A stretch of 64,000 nt of DNA, from contig CANBWO010000004.1 of assembly GCA_947373155.1 (NCBI GenBank), forward strand, positions 31,779-95,778, in the 5' to 3' direction. Origin of the DNA: Microbacteriaceae bacterium. GTDB lineage: Bacteria > Actinomycetota > Actinomycetes > Actinomycetales > Microbacteriaceae. The notes below the pieces were generated by a model. It ran no database searches, was not told where the DNA came from, and saw nothing but the letters and a program-made list of their open reading frames with translations. Shown piece after piece: positions 35,739 through 45,140 of the stretch. Both the position numbers and the translations under genes were made by a program. The first letter of the stretch is position 1, and every line of letters begins with the position of its first letter.

Positions 35739-36971
35739 ATGACTAACTCTCAAGATCCAATCCTTCGCGATTTACTGCGTTTGGCTAAAGCCCCGGTAAC
35801 CCGACGCACCGTACTTGCGGGTGCAGGTATGTCGGCTGCAGCAGTCACTTTGGCTGCTTGTTCACCAGGTGGCGCAAAGCACCTCAGCCCTGTGAAAGAC
35901 CTTTCGTCTTCGCAGCACGTTGTCACCTGGGACAACTGGCCTTATTACATGGACGACAGCGACAACCCGCAGTCGCCATCCATCAAGGGATTTCAAGACG
36001 CCAGCGGAATCAAGGTGGTTTACAACACCAACGTAGACGACAACAACAGTTACTACGCGCGTGTAAAGAACCAGCTCGGACAGGGCAAGGACACCGGAGC
36101 AGACACTATGTGTCTGACCGACTGGATGGCAGCGCGTCTTATCAACAGCGGCTTGGTCCAAGACTTCAACTACAAGTTGATACCAAACGTGACTAAGAAC
36201 CTAGATCCTTACTACAAGGGAGCTTCCTGGTCCTACGACCCAGATCGCAAAGCATCGCTTCCGTGGAAGGGCATTATCGCCGGAATCGGATACCACAAGG
36301 AGAACTACAAGAAGCTAACCGGACAGGACGCACCGACCTCGGTTGCCGAACTATTCACCAACCCAGCTCTGAAGGGCAAGGTTGTAGTCCTTAGCGAAAT
36401 GCGCGACACCATCGGTGTGATGATGATGGCCGACGGCATCGACATCACCTCGTTCACCGCAGATGATTTCCACAACACCCTCGATAAGTTCACCGGCTAC
36501 GTAAAGAGTGGCCAGATTCGCGGCATCAAGGGCAACAGCTACGTGGACGACCTCAAAAACGGCGACGCAGTAGCTGGAATCGTTTGGGCTGGCGACGTAG
36601 TCAGCACTAACACCGAGTTGGGCCAAGACGTCCTCGGCGTAGTTCTTCCGGAATCCGGTAGCACCTTTGCCTGCGACAACTTCCTAATCCCAATGGGTTC
36701 CCAGCACGCTGCCAACGCAGAAGCCCTAATCAACTACTACTATCAGCCAGAGGTTGCAGCCATGCTTGCCCTTGGTGGAGTGTTCTACGTTCCACCGGTT
36801 CAGGCCGAGTTGGTCAAGCCTTTGGTAGCGGCCAAGAACACCGCGCTCGCCGCCAACGAATTGATCTTCCCAACCGATTTGAGCAAGTTCTTCCAGTTCC
36901 GCCCGTTGTCGGCAAAAGAAGACAACGAGTTCAGCAAGGCTTGGTCAGACGCAGCGAATGGAGTTGTTTAG
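35739..36971 (+). CDS. potD: Polyamine ABC transporter substrate-binding lipoprotein (PotD-like)
   Basis: A 410-residue extracytoplasmic solute-binding protein for spermidine or putrescine. The N-terminal part has a twin-arginine motif (VTRRTVLAG) and a lipobox (TLAAC), so it is probably Tat-exported, folded, and lipid-anchored. The mature part follows PotD/PotF (VVTWDNWPYYMDD, FQDASGIKVVYNTNVDDN, ADTMCLTDWMAARLI). First gene of potDABC; AAGGAG lies just before the ATG. Confidence 0.92.
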   Translation: MTNSQDPILRDLLRLAKAPVTRRTVLAGAGMSAAAVTLAACSPGGAKHLSPVKDLSSSQHVVTWDNWPYYMDDSDNPQSPSIKGFQDASGIKVVYNTNVDDNNSYYARVKNQLGQGKDTGADTMCLTDWMAARLINSGLVQDFNYKLIPNVTKNLDPYYKGASWSYDPDRKASLPWKGIIAGIGYHKENYKKLTGQDAPTSVAELFTNPALKGKVVVLSEMRDTIGVMMMADGIDITSFTADDFHNTLDKFTGYVKSGQIRGIKGNSYVDDLKNGDAVAGIVWAGDVVSTNTELGQDVLGVVLPESGSTFACDNFLIPMGSQHAANAEALINYYYQPEVAAMLALGGVFYVPPVQAELVKPLVAAKNTALAANELIFPTDLSKFFQFRPLSAKEDNEFSKAWSDAANGVV

Positions 36972-38093
36972 TTGGCAAAAGAGTTCGTCCCAGCGGGAGC
37001 CGATCTAGAACTTAGAGGCATTCGCAAGGAGTTCCCTGGCTTCACAGCCATTGAAAACCTAGACCTTCAAATCCCCGCTGGCGAATTTTTCGCTTTGCTC
37101 GGCCCATCCGGTTGCGGCAAGACCACCACGCTACGTATCATCGCTGGTCTAGACGAACCAACCTCGGGCCAGGTGATGCTGGGTGGTCAGGACGTAACGT
37201 TCACCAAGCCACACGAGCGACCAGTAAACACCGTGTTTCAGAGCTACGCGCTTTTTCCGCACATGTCGATTCTTGAAAACGTTGCGTTTGGGCTTCGTCT
37301 CCGCAAAATCGAAAACCCAGTTCCAAAGGCCATGGATGCCCTAAACCTGGTGGAACTTGGTTACGCGGCAGAGCGACGCCCGCAACAGCTCTCCGGCGGT
37401 CAGCAACAGCGTGTGGCACTGGCTCGAGCGCTGGTTAATCGTCCATCGCTGCTTTTGCTAGACGAACCACTCGGTGCACTAGACCTAAAGTTGCGTCGCC
37501 AGATGCAGATCGAGCTAAAGGCTATCCAGATGGAGGTTGGCCTCACGTTCTTGCACGTTACTCACGACCAGGAAGAAGCCATGGACATGGCGGATACCGT
37601 GGCGGTAATGCACAAGGGACGCATCGAGCAGATGGGTGCGCCAGAAGCCCTTTACGAGCGACCAAAGACTGCGTTCGTGGCTAAGTTCCTAGGTCAGTCC
37701 AACATCTTTGTTGGTCAGTCCGTGGAATCCTCGGCCAACTCGCTGTCGATCGAAATTGCGGGAACCAAAATCTCCGTGCCAAAAAATCGCGCCGAAAAGC
37801 AATCGGGCAAAATTGCCATCGGAGTTCGCCCAGAAAAGGCGTTCTTCCACCACCAAGCGCCAGCTGCCAGTGCCGACCTAAACATTCTTGGTCCGGGTGA
37901 GATCAAAGACATTCGTTTCACCGGTGTAAGCAACCAGTACCTAATCGAGATCCCAAACGTGGGCGACCTGATTGTGTTTGCGCAAAACGTAGGCATGAGC
38001 CCGGTTGCGGAGCTTGGTCAACAGGTTTGGGTGTCATTTAAGGTTGAGCACACCTTCGGTCTGGCGGATTTGCCTGCCGGCGACGAGGACTAA
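36972..38093 (+). CDS. potA: Polyamine ABC transporter ATPase (PotA-like)
   Basis: A 373-residue ATPase: Walker A GPSGCGKT (44-51), Q-loop (FQSYALFPHM), signature LSGGQQQR (139-146), Walker B LLLDEPLGALD (160-170), then the C-terminal TOBE regulatory domain. It energises import by PotB/PotC. The TTG start directly follows the potD stop, with GGAG eight bases before it, inside potD. Confidence 0.94.
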   Translation: MAKEFVPAGADLELRGIRKEFPGFTAIENLDLQIPAGEFFALLGPSGCGKTTTLRIIAGLDEPTSGQVMLGGQDVTFTKPHERPVNTVFQSYALFPHMSILENVAFGLRLRKIENPVPKAMDALNLVELGYAAERRPQQLSGGQQQRVALARALVNRPSLLLLDEPLGALDLKLRRQMQIELKAIQMEVGLTFLHVTHDQEEAMDMADTVAVMHKGRIEQMGAPEALYERPKTAFVAKFLGQSNIFVGQSVESSANSLSIEIAGTKISVPKNRAEKQSGKIAIGVRPEKAFFHHQAPAASADLNILGPGEIKDIRFTGVSNQYLIEIPNVGDLIVFAQNVGMSPVAELGQQVWVSFKVEHTFGLADLPAGDED

Positions 38094-38095
38094 TC

Positions 38096-39010
38096 ATGGC
38101 CTTCGCCGCTTTTTCATCTAACAAGCCGGCGCCTAATGCGGCGCCAATGAAGTCGGGCAAGATTGTCCTTGCCCTTTTGCTACCTGGTTTGCTGTACCTT
38201 GCCATGTTCTTCATGGTTCCTTTGGTTTCGCTGCTTATTACCTCCCTCGAATCGCCAGACCCTTCGGGGGCTATCGGGCAATACGTTTACGCGGTGGATT
38301 TCAGCAGCTACGGCAACGTAATAAGCCGGTACTTTCCACAGATTCTGCGCTCTTTCGGCTACGCGTTTGCGGCTACTTTGTTTGCGTTGGTCATTAGCTA
38401 CCCGCTGGCCTATTTCATCGGTGTTCGACTTCGCACTAGACCCCTAGTTCAGAAGCTGACCCTCACCCTGGTGATTGCACCGTTTTTTATCTCCTTCCTG
38501 TTGCGAACCATCGCGTGGAAGCAGATTTTGAGCGACAACTCGCCAACCCTTGAGTTCCTGCGCAGCATCCACCTGCTTGGCGCCGACCAATATTTCTTGG
38601 GCACGCCGTTTGCTGTTATCTGGGGTTTGACCTACAACTTCATCCCATTCATGACTCTGCCGCTTTACACCTCGCTTGAGCGCCTAGACCTGCGTTTCCT
38701 TGAGGCAGCTGGCGACCTCTATGCCAACCCGGCTCAAGTTTTCCGCAAGATCACCCTGCCGCTAACCATGCCAGGTGTTATCAGCGGTACTTTGCTCACC
38801 TTTATCCCCATCACCGGTGACTATGTGAATGCCAGCCGAGAATTCCTGGGTTCGTCGTCGACATCGATGATTGGAAACATGGTTCAGGCAGACTTTTTGC
38901 AGAACAGCGACTACCCGTCGGCTTCTGCTCTGTCGGCAATCCTGATGGGCGTGATCCTGATTTTGGTAACCGTCTATGTTCGTCGCACCGGAACGGAGGA
39001 CCTACTTTGA
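38096..39010 (+). CDS. potB: Polyamine ABC transporter permease (PotB-like)
   Basis: A 304-residue inner-membrane permease with six membrane segments and the EAA coupling motif to the ATPase (EAAGDLYANPAQVFRKITLPLTMPG, about residues 202-226). It starts two bases after potA and overlaps potC by four bases. Confidence 0.93.
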   Translation: MAFAAFSSNKPAPNAAPMKSGKIVLALLLPGLLYLAMFFMVPLVSLLITSLESPDPSGAIGQYVYAVDFSSYGNVISRYFPQILRSFGYAFAATLFALVISYPLAYFIGVRLRTRPLVQKLTLTLVIAPFFISFLLRTIAWKQILSDNSPTLEFLRSIHLLGADQYFLGTPFAVIWGLTYNFIPFMTLPLYTSLERLDLRFLEAAGDLYANPAQVFRKITLPLTMPGVISGTLLTFIPITGDYVNASREFLGSSSTSMIGNMVQADFLQNSDYPSASALSAILMGVILILVTVYVRRTGTEDLL

Positions 39011-39813
39011 AAAAGCTTCAGCTCGGACGCAAGGTCCTGCCGCTCTACTCGCTGCTTGCTTTGGTCTATCTGCTAATTCCGATTGTTTACACAATCGCAT
39101 TTTCGTTCAACAACTCAAAGGGTCGAACCAACACAACCTGGCAAGGATTCACCTTTGCTAAGTGGGGCGATGTTTGCAGCCAAGCGGGCATCTGTGAGGC
39201 ATTCGGCAACTCGTTGTTCATTGGCGCGGTCTCAACCGTAGTGGCAACCATCCTAGGCACCGCGATTGCCATTGCGTTGGTGCGCTACCGCTTCAAGTTC
39301 CGCAGTTTGGTAAGCCTTTCGTTGTTCCTACCCATGGCCACCCCAGAGGTAGTTATGGGTGCCGGCTTAGCGGCGTTGTTCTTCAACATGGGAACCGAAC
39401 AGGGATTCGTGACCATCATTATTTCTCACGTGATGTTCTGTCTGAGCTTTGTTGTTGTAACAGTGAAGGCGCGAGTTCAGACCCTCGACCCGGTTCTGGA
39501 GGAAGCAGGTCGAGACCTATACGCCAATCCGGCTCAGGTATTTTGGCGGATCACCTTCCCGCTTCTGTTGCCTGGAATCGTTTCGGCCGCTTTGCTTTCT
39601 TTCGCTCTAAGCTTCGATGATTTCATCATCACCTACTTCAACGCCGGACCGGTCACCACATTCCCGCTGCTGATTTACGTGGCCGCATCCAAGGGTGTAC
39701 CGGCGGAAACCAACGTTATCGCCAGCGGCGTGTTCTTGCTTGCAATCTTTTTGGTTATCGGAACGCAGATCGCTTCGAACGCCCGAGCCAAGCGTCACGC
39801 TAAGTTCCACTAA
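39007..39813 (+). CDS. potC: Polyamine ABC transporter permease (PotC-like)
   Basis: A 268-residue permease paired with PotB; EAA motif EEAGRDLYANPAQVFWRITFPLLLPGI (about residues 163-189). The TTG start overlaps the potB stop as TTGA. Ends the potDABC operon before a strong terminator. Confidence 0.93.
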   Translation: MKKLQLGRKVLPLYSLLALVYLLIPIVYTIAFSFNNSKGRTNTTWQGFTFAKWGDVCSQAGICEAFGNSLFIGAVSTVVATILGTAIAIALVRYRFKFRSLVSLSLFLPMATPEVVMGAGLAALFFNMGTEQGFVTIIISHVMFCLSFVVVTVKARVQTLDPVLEEAGRDLYANPAQVFWRITFPLLLPGIVSAALLSFALSFDDFIITYFNAGPVTTFPLLIYVAASKGVPAETNVIASGVFLLAIFLVIGTQIASNARAKRHAKFH

Positions 39814-39823
39814 AAATTCCTGT

Positions 39824-39861
39824 AAAAAATCCCCCTAGCTCTCAAGCTAGGGGGATTTTTT
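39824..39861. terminator. Bidirectional rho-independent terminator
   Basis: A perfect 17-base stem (AAAAAATCCCCCTAGCT paired with 39845-39861) with loop CTCA, between the convergent potC and gabT. Confidence 0.93.
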
Positions 39862-39870
39862 TGTTGAGTC

Positions 39871-41205
39871 TTACAGGGCTGCTAGACCGGCTTCTAGAAC
39901 ATCGAGGGCATCGTTCAGTAGCTCATCGCTGATTACCAGAGGTGGCAAGAAACGAATCACGTTGTAGTGAGTTCCAGCGTTCAAGACCAAAACACCGTTC
40001 TGGTGGCAGTGGGTCACTAGCTTGTCTACCGCAGCCTTGTTTGGGTTGCGGGTTCCGGCCTCAACGAATTCGATTGCCACCATTGCGCCGCGGCCACGGA
40101 TTTCACCGATGATCGGGTACTTGGCGGCTAGCTCTGCCAAGCGGGTCTTCAGGGTCTTCTCGATGCGCTGTGCGCTCTCTAGAACGCCACCGGCTTCGAT
40201 CTGCTTTAGTACCGAAACAGCGGCTGCTGCGGAAATTGGGTTTCCACCAAAGGTTCCACCGATTCCACCAGGGTGGGCTGCATCCATGATGTCGGCGCGG
40301 CCAGTTACGGCCGAAAGCACCATACCGCCGGCGATACCCTTGGCGATGGTCACTAGGTCTGGAACGAAGGTTGGCTCGTATTCGCTGGCGAACCACTGAC
40401 CGGTACGGGCGATACCTGCCTGAACCTCATCGGCAATAACCACGATGCCGTTTGCCTTAGCCCAGTTGGCCAGCTCGGTGAGGAAGCCAGGAGCTGGAAC
40501 AATGAAACCACCCTCGCCCTGGATTGGCTCGATAACGATAGCGGCCAAGTTGTCTGCTCCGACACGCTTGTCCATGTAATTGATGGCGCGAGCGGCGGCC
40601 TCTGGGCCGGTAAGGCCCTCAGGGTCGCGGAACGGGTAAGACATTGGCACGTGGGTCACGCCAGGTGCGAAAGGACCAAAACCAGATGCGTATGGCATGG
40701 CCTTGAAGTTCATAGCCATGGTTAGGTTGGTGCGACCGTGGTAACCGTGGTCGAAAACTGCGATTTCGCCGCGCTTGGTGAACTTGCGAGCAAACTTGAC
40801 TGCGTTTTCTACGGCCTCGGAGCCCGAGTTGAATAGCGCCGAGCGCTTCTCGAAATCACCAGGGGTGTGCTTGTTCAAAAGTTCGCAAACCTCTACGTAC
40901 TGCTCGTAAGGGGTCACGGTGAAAAGAGTGTGGGTTAGCTGGCCAACCTGGTGTGAAACCGCATCGATGACACCCTGGTTGGTGTGGCCGATTGAAACCA
41001 CGCCAATTCCCGAGCCAAGGTCGATGAACTGGTTACCATCGACGTCTACCAGGATTGCGCCATTAGCTTTCTCGATGTAAACCGGAAGAGCTGCGCCAAC
41101 GCCGTGCGACACGGCCTTAAGGCGACGAGCTTGCAGATCCTTTGACTTTGGGCCAGGGATTGCGGAGACAATTTTGCGCTCTTGCGCGATGCTGAACTCA
41201 ACCAT
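39871..41205 (-). CDS. gabT: 4-aminobutyrate aminotransferase
   Basis: A 444-residue class III aminotransferase converting GABA and 2-oxoglutarate to succinate semialdehyde and glutamate. PLP lysine Lys289 (VTIAKGIAGGM), Asp259 (VIADEVQAGIARTG), FNSGSEAVENAVK near 125-137, and AIVIEPIQGEGGF. The overall pattern is that of GabT rather than acetylornithine aminotransferase. It completes the putrescine-to-succinate-semialdehyde route with the genes at 30694 and 32861. Confidence 0.92.
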   Translation of the reverse strand: MVEFSIAQERKIVSAIPGPKSKDLQARRLKAVSHGVGAALPVYIEKANGAILVDVDGNQFIDLGSGIGVVSIGHTNQGVIDAVSHQVGQLTHTLFTVTPYEQYVEVCELLNKHTPGDFEKRSALFNSGSEAVENAVKFARKFTKRGEIAVFDHGYHGRTNLTMAMNFKAMPYASGFGPFAPGVTHVPMSYPFRDPEGLTGPEAAARAINYMDKRVGADNLAAIVIEPIQGEGGFIVPAPGFLTELANWAKANGIVVIADEVQAGIARTGQWFASEYEPTFVPDLVTIAKGIAGGMVLSAVTGRADIMDAAHPGGIGGTFGGNPISAAAAVSVLKQIEAGGVLESAQRIEKTLKTRLAELAAKYPIIGEIRGRGAMVAIEFVEAGTRNPNKAAVDKLVTHCHQNGVLVLNAGTHYNVIRFLPPLVISDELLNDALDVLEAGLAAL

Positions 41206-41284
41206 GTTTTTAATCCTAAGACTTGGGGGACACAGGGGACTCTTTACCCAGAAAGTTTCTTCTGTTATTCAGTAATTTCCAACC

Positions 41285-41298
41285 ATTCGCATGCGAAT
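41285..41298. promoter_or_regulatory. Perfect palindrome upstream of gabT
   Basis: ATTCGCATGCGAAT, a perfect 14-bp palindrome, lies about 80 bases upstream of the gabT start in the 172-base region shared with dxr. It is a plausible repressor site. A related half-site (ATTCGCAT) occurs near the marR-P450 dyad at 24362. Confidence 0.35.
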
Positions 41299-41377
41299 AA
41301 TGTTCCAAAACATCGATGATTTTTCCGCTTCCGAATGCGTTGGGTTGCGAGGCAGTTCCTAATGGCAAGATTGAGTC

Positions 41378-42469
41378 ATGCGTCGCGTAATTATTTTGGG
41401 ATCTACCGGTTCTATCGGTACCCAGGCCCTTGAGGTCATAGCAGCAAATCCACACCGTTTTCAGGTGGTTGGGTTGGCTGCCGGAAGCAACGCCGATTTG
41501 CTCGAACAGCAACGCATCAGCTTTGGAGTACCCGCCGACAAGGCAGTTCTGGGAGCCGTGGCCGCAACCCGGCTGGTGGAAGATACCCAAGCCGATGTGG
41601 TGGTCAACGGCATAACCGGATCTATCGGCTTGGCACCGACTCTGGCCACCCTGAAAACCGGAAAAACCCTGGCTCTTGCTAATAAGGAGTCTTTGATTGT
41701 GGGTGGCAAATTAGTCACCGATGCGGCCGCCCCGGGGCAAATTGTTCCCGTGGATAGTGAGCACTCGGCTCTGGCTCAGTGTCTTCTAGGCGGAACCAGT
41801 CAAGAGGTTCGCAAACTCATTCTCACGGCCTCCGGCGGACCATTCCGTGGTTGGAGTCGAGAGCAGATGGAATCTGTGACTCCACAGCAGGCTTTGGCTC
41901 ACCCGACCTGGGTAATGGGCAAAGTGGTTACCACTAACTCGGCCACCCTGGTTAACAAGGGCCTGGAAGTCATCGAGGCTCACCTTCTTTTCGGAATTCC
42001 CTTTGACCGCATCGAGGTCACCGTTCACCCGCAGAGCGTGGTGCACTCCATGGTGGAATTCATCGATGGTTCGGTTTTGGCGCAGTGCTCACCGCCGAGC
42101 ATGAAGATTCCCATTTCTTTGGGCATGAGCTGGCCCGAACGCGTGGCAGATGTGGCACCTGCCTGTGACTGGACCAAGGCCGCTACCTGGACCTTTGAGC
42201 CGCTAAACGAAGCCGTTTTCAAATCGGTGGCTTTGGCTCGTCAGGTTGGTTCGGCGGGTCTCACCTACCCGGCGGTTTACAACGCCGCTAATGAGCAGGC
42301 GGTGGAGGCTTTCCACGATGGCCGCATCGGGTTCAACCAGATTGTTGATTTGGTGGAGCGAGTTGTGGCTTCACATGAGGCTACTTCCGAAATGACACTT
42401 GAAAACGTTCTGGAAGCAGAGAAGTGGGCCAGAGATCGCGCTGATGGAGTGATGGCTAAGGCCTGTTAA
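41378..42469 (+). CDS. dxr: 1-deoxy-D-xylulose 5-phosphate reductoisomerase
   Basis: Second enzyme of the MEP isoprenoid pathway. The 363-residue protein has the NADPH-binding [13 protein letters not shown] (residues 8-20), [12 protein letters not shown] (about 102-113), [13 protein letters not shown] metal site (128-140) and the SGGPFRGW flexible-loop motif. Its genome neighbour further on is ispG of the same pathway. Confidence 0.96.
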   Translation: MRRVIILGSTGSIGTQALEVIAANPHRFQVVGLAAGSNADLLEQQRISFGVPADKAVLGAVAATRLVEDTQADVVVNGITGSIGLAPTLATLKTGKTLALANKESLIVGGKLVTDAAAPGQIVPVDSEHSALAQCLLGGTSQEVRKLILTASGGPFRGWSREQMESVTPQQALAHPTWVMGKVVTTNSATLVNKGLEVIEAHLLFGIPFDRIEVTVHPQSVVHSMVEFIDGSVLAQCSPPSMKIPISLGMSWPERVADVAPACDWTKAATWTFEPLNEAVFKSVALARQVGSAGLTYPAVYNAANEQAVEAFHDGRIGFNQIVDLVERVVASHEATSEMTLENVLEAEKWARDRADGVMAKAC

Positions 42470-42537
42470 GTTCGGTTGTTCGCACATGGCTCAATAACCC
42501 GAGCCAAATTGTTGGTGGCGTGATTTAGATTTGAAAC

Positions 42538-43851
42538 GTGACTAACGCGTTCGCATACATCCTTGGTGTCCTCTTTGTTCTAGTTGGCATTGCCGTATCT
42601 ATCGGTTTGCATGAGGTAGGGCACATGGTGCCGGCCAAACTCTTTGGGGCAAGGGTCACCAAGTACATGATTGGCTTCGGGCCAACTATCTTTAGCCGCA
42701 AACGTGGAGAGACCGAATACGGCATCAAGGCCATTCCTTTGGGCGGGTACATTGCCATCAGCGGAATGTTTCCCCCAGAAAAAGAGGGACGCAAGCTCAA
42801 CTGGTTCACCAAGTGGGTCAGCGATGCCAGGCGCAACCAGCAGGAAATCGATGGCACCTACGACCAGGCTCGTGCGTTTTATCGCCTACCTATTTACCAA
42901 CGGGTAATCGTTATGCTCGGCGGCCCCACCATGAACCTTTTTTTAGGGCTTATTTTCACCGCCATTACTCTGAACGGTTTTGGCATCAACCAGACCAGCA
43001 ACAAGATCGACGTAATTTTTGATTGCGCCACTTCCTACAGTCAAACCACAGCCTGTGCTGCCGGAGACCCAACCGGTCCAGCCAAGGCAGCAGGATTGGT
43101 CGCGGGCGACCGAATCGTCTCGGTGAACGGAACCGCGGTTAGTAACTGGCAGCCGGTGGCAGATGTGCTGACCAAGAACGGCACCAAGCCGCTTCGACTA
43201 AAAGTGGAGCGCGGAGGCCAGCAACTAAACCTCAAGGTCACACCGGTATTGGCAAAACGAGCCGTTATAGATTCCAGCGGCACCAAGTACATCACAGACT
43301 CAAAGGGCAACGTGGTTTACCAATCCAGACCGGTTCTGGCACTTCAGTTGGCAACCGAGCGCAGCCCACTCGGACTCGATAAAACTCTTGAATTCTCTGG
43401 CACGGCTCTTGGGCAAACCGCAGGCATGATCTGGGATCTTCCAAATCAGCTCAGCAAACTAACGGCAACGCTCTTTGGCGGGGGAACGCGCTCGGTTAGC
43501 GGGCCAGTTTCCATCGTGGGCATTTCGGACATCGCTGGAAACGTTGCCCAGAGTAACGACTACGACCTAGCCGGAAAACTCAGCACCGGTTTCATGATGC
43601 TTGCCAGCCTGAACTTTGCATTGTTCGTGTTCAACCTCGTTCCATTGCTTCCGCTCGATGGCGGGCACGTTTTGAATGCGCTCATCGAGGGCGTTAAACG
43701 TAGGGCCTACAAACTTTTCAAGAAAGCAGATCCAGGTCCACTGGACACCGCAATGTTTGTGCCGCTTATGACAGCGATGTGGGGAATACTCATGGTCATT
43801 AGCCTGATTGTTATTGCTGCCGACTTTGTTCGTCCGGTCAGTCTTTTCTAA
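42538..43851 (+). CDS. Site-2 intramembrane metalloprotease (RseP/Rip1 family)
   Basis: A 437-residue M50 protease. HEVGH zinc motif (25-29), a central PDZ domain (about residues 165-235: AAGLVAGDRIVSVNGTAV), and the C-terminal NLVPLLPLDGGHV motif supplying the third zinc ligand. It cleaves membrane-anchored anti-sigma factors; the single-helix sensors at 11173 and 13199 are conceivable substrates. GTG start; TTAGAT ends seven bases before it, hinting at a leaderless transcript. Confidence 0.93.
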   Translation: MTNAFAYILGVLFVLVGIAVSIGLHEVGHMVPAKLFGARVTKYMIGFGPTIFSRKRGETEYGIKAIPLGGYIAISGMFPPEKEGRKLNWFTKWVSDARRNQQEIDGTYDQARAFYRLPIYQRVIVMLGGPTMNLFLGLIFTAITLNGFGINQTSNKIDVIFDCATSYSQTTACAAGDPTGPAKAAGLVAGDRIVSVNGTAVSNWQPVADVLTKNGTKPLRLKVERGGQQLNLKVTPVLAKRAVIDSSGTKYITDSKGNVVYQSRPVLALQLATERSPLGLDKTLEFSGTALGQTAGMIWDLPNQLSKLTATLFGGGTRSVSGPVSIVGISDIAGNVAQSNDYDLAGKLSTGFMMLASLNFALFVFNLVPLLPLDGGHVLNALIEGVKRRAYKLFKKADPGPLDTAMFVPLMTAMWGILMVISLIVIAADFVRPVSLF

Positions 43852-43900
43852 CGCCTTTGGGTAGGCTAAACCCGCAACTGCAACAGAAAGCGAGCCTCCG

Positions 43901-45061
43901 GTGCCTGCAGTAAATCTCGGTGCAATCAAGATGCCACCTCCGGTCTTGACTCCACGCAAAGTAACTCGCCAGATCATGGTGGGTAAGGTACCTGTGGGTG
44001 GCGGAGCGCCAATCAGCGTGCAGTCCATGACCACCACGCCAACCACCAACATCAATGCCACCCTGCAGCAGATTGCGGAACTAACTGCTTCTGGTTGTGA
44101 CATCGTTCGCGTTGCCTGCCCAAGCCAAGACGACGCCGATGTCTTGCACATCATCGCTCGCAAGTCTCAGATTCCAGTAATCGCAGACATCCACTTCCAG
44201 CCAAAGTACGTCTTCCAGGCCATCGATGCCGGTTGCGGTGCGGTTCGTGTGAACCCCGGAAACATTCGTCAGTTTGACAACCAGGTCGGTGCTATCGCCA
44301 AAGCAGCCAAGGAGGCAGGCGTCTCGATTCGCATCGGTGTGAACGCCGGTTCGCTAGACCCACGACTCCTTCAGAAATACGGCAAGGCAACCCCGGAAGC
44401 ACTTGTAGAAAGCGCAGTTTGGGAAGCCAGCCTGTTCGAAGAACACGACTTCCACGACTTCAAGATCTCGGTCAAGCACAACGACCCTGTGGTCATGGTT
44501 CGCGCCTACGAGTTGCTCTCTGAGCGCGGCGACTGGCCGCTTCACCTTGGCGTGACCGAGGCCGGACCAGAGTTCCAAGGAACCATCAAGAGTTCGGTTG
44601 CCTTTGGCGCCCTGCTTTCCAAGGGAATCGGCGACACCATCCGTGTTTCATTGAGCGCGCCACCGGCACAGGAAATCAAGGTGGGTTCGCAGATTCTTGA
44701 GTCGCTAAACCTTCGTCCTCGCAAGCTAGAAATCGTAAGTTGCCCAAGCTGTGGCCGGGCCCAGGTAGATGTCTACAAGCTCGCCAACGATGTAACCGCG
44801 GGACTAGAGACAATGACCGTGCCACTGCGTGTTGCAGTTATGGGTTGCGTTGTGAATGGTCCGGGCGAAGCCCGCGAAGCCGACCTAGGCGTTGCCTCGG
44901 GCAATGGCAAGGGACAGATTTTCGTGAAGGGCGAGGTTATCAAGACCGTACCCGAGGAAGACATCGTGGCTACCCTAATAGAGGAAGCCAACCGCATGGC
45001 TGCCACCATGGACCCAGCCTTGGTTGGAAGCCCAACAGTCGTGGTTGCCCAGAAAGACTAG
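43901..45061 (+). CDS. ispG: 4-hydroxy-3-methylbut-2-enyl diphosphate synthase (flavodoxin/ferredoxin)
   Basis: A 386-residue [4Fe-4S] enzyme of the MEP pathway. TIM-barrel N-terminal part with [15 protein letters not shown] and a C-terminal cluster domain with cysteines in SCPSCGRAQ and [13 protein letters not shown] start. The order dxr-M50 protease-ispG is conserved in actinobacteria. Confidence 0.96.
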   Translation: MPAVNLGAIKMPPPVLTPRKVTRQIMVGKVPVGGGAPISVQSMTTTPTTNINATLQQIAELTASGCDIVRVACPSQDDADVLHIIARKSQIPVIADIHFQPKYVFQAIDAGCGAVRVNPGNIRQFDNQVGAIAKAAKEAGVSIRIGVNAGSLDPRLLQKYGKATPEALVESAVWEASLFEEHDFHDFKISVKHNDPVVMVRAYELLSERGDWPLHLGVTEAGPEFQGTIKSSVAFGALLSKGIGDTIRVSLSAPPAQEIKVGSQILESLNLRPRKLEIVSCPSCGRAQVDVYKLANDVTAGLETMTVPLRVAVMGCVVNGPGEAREADLGVASGNGKGQIFVKGEVIKTVPEEDIVATLIEEANRMAATMDPALVGSPTVVVAQKD

Positions 45062-45140
45062 CCATCGGCTTATCTCTCAGCGCTCTAGCGCTGGGCGAGG
45101 TCAACCCTAGGCTTCCCTAACGGCAGGTATTCTTGAAGGC

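Noticed and set aside
29003..41325. CATCGATG sequences upstream of the permease and gabT as a shared operator
   Set aside because: The eight-base palindrome is common in coding regions of this GC content, so the coincidence is weak.
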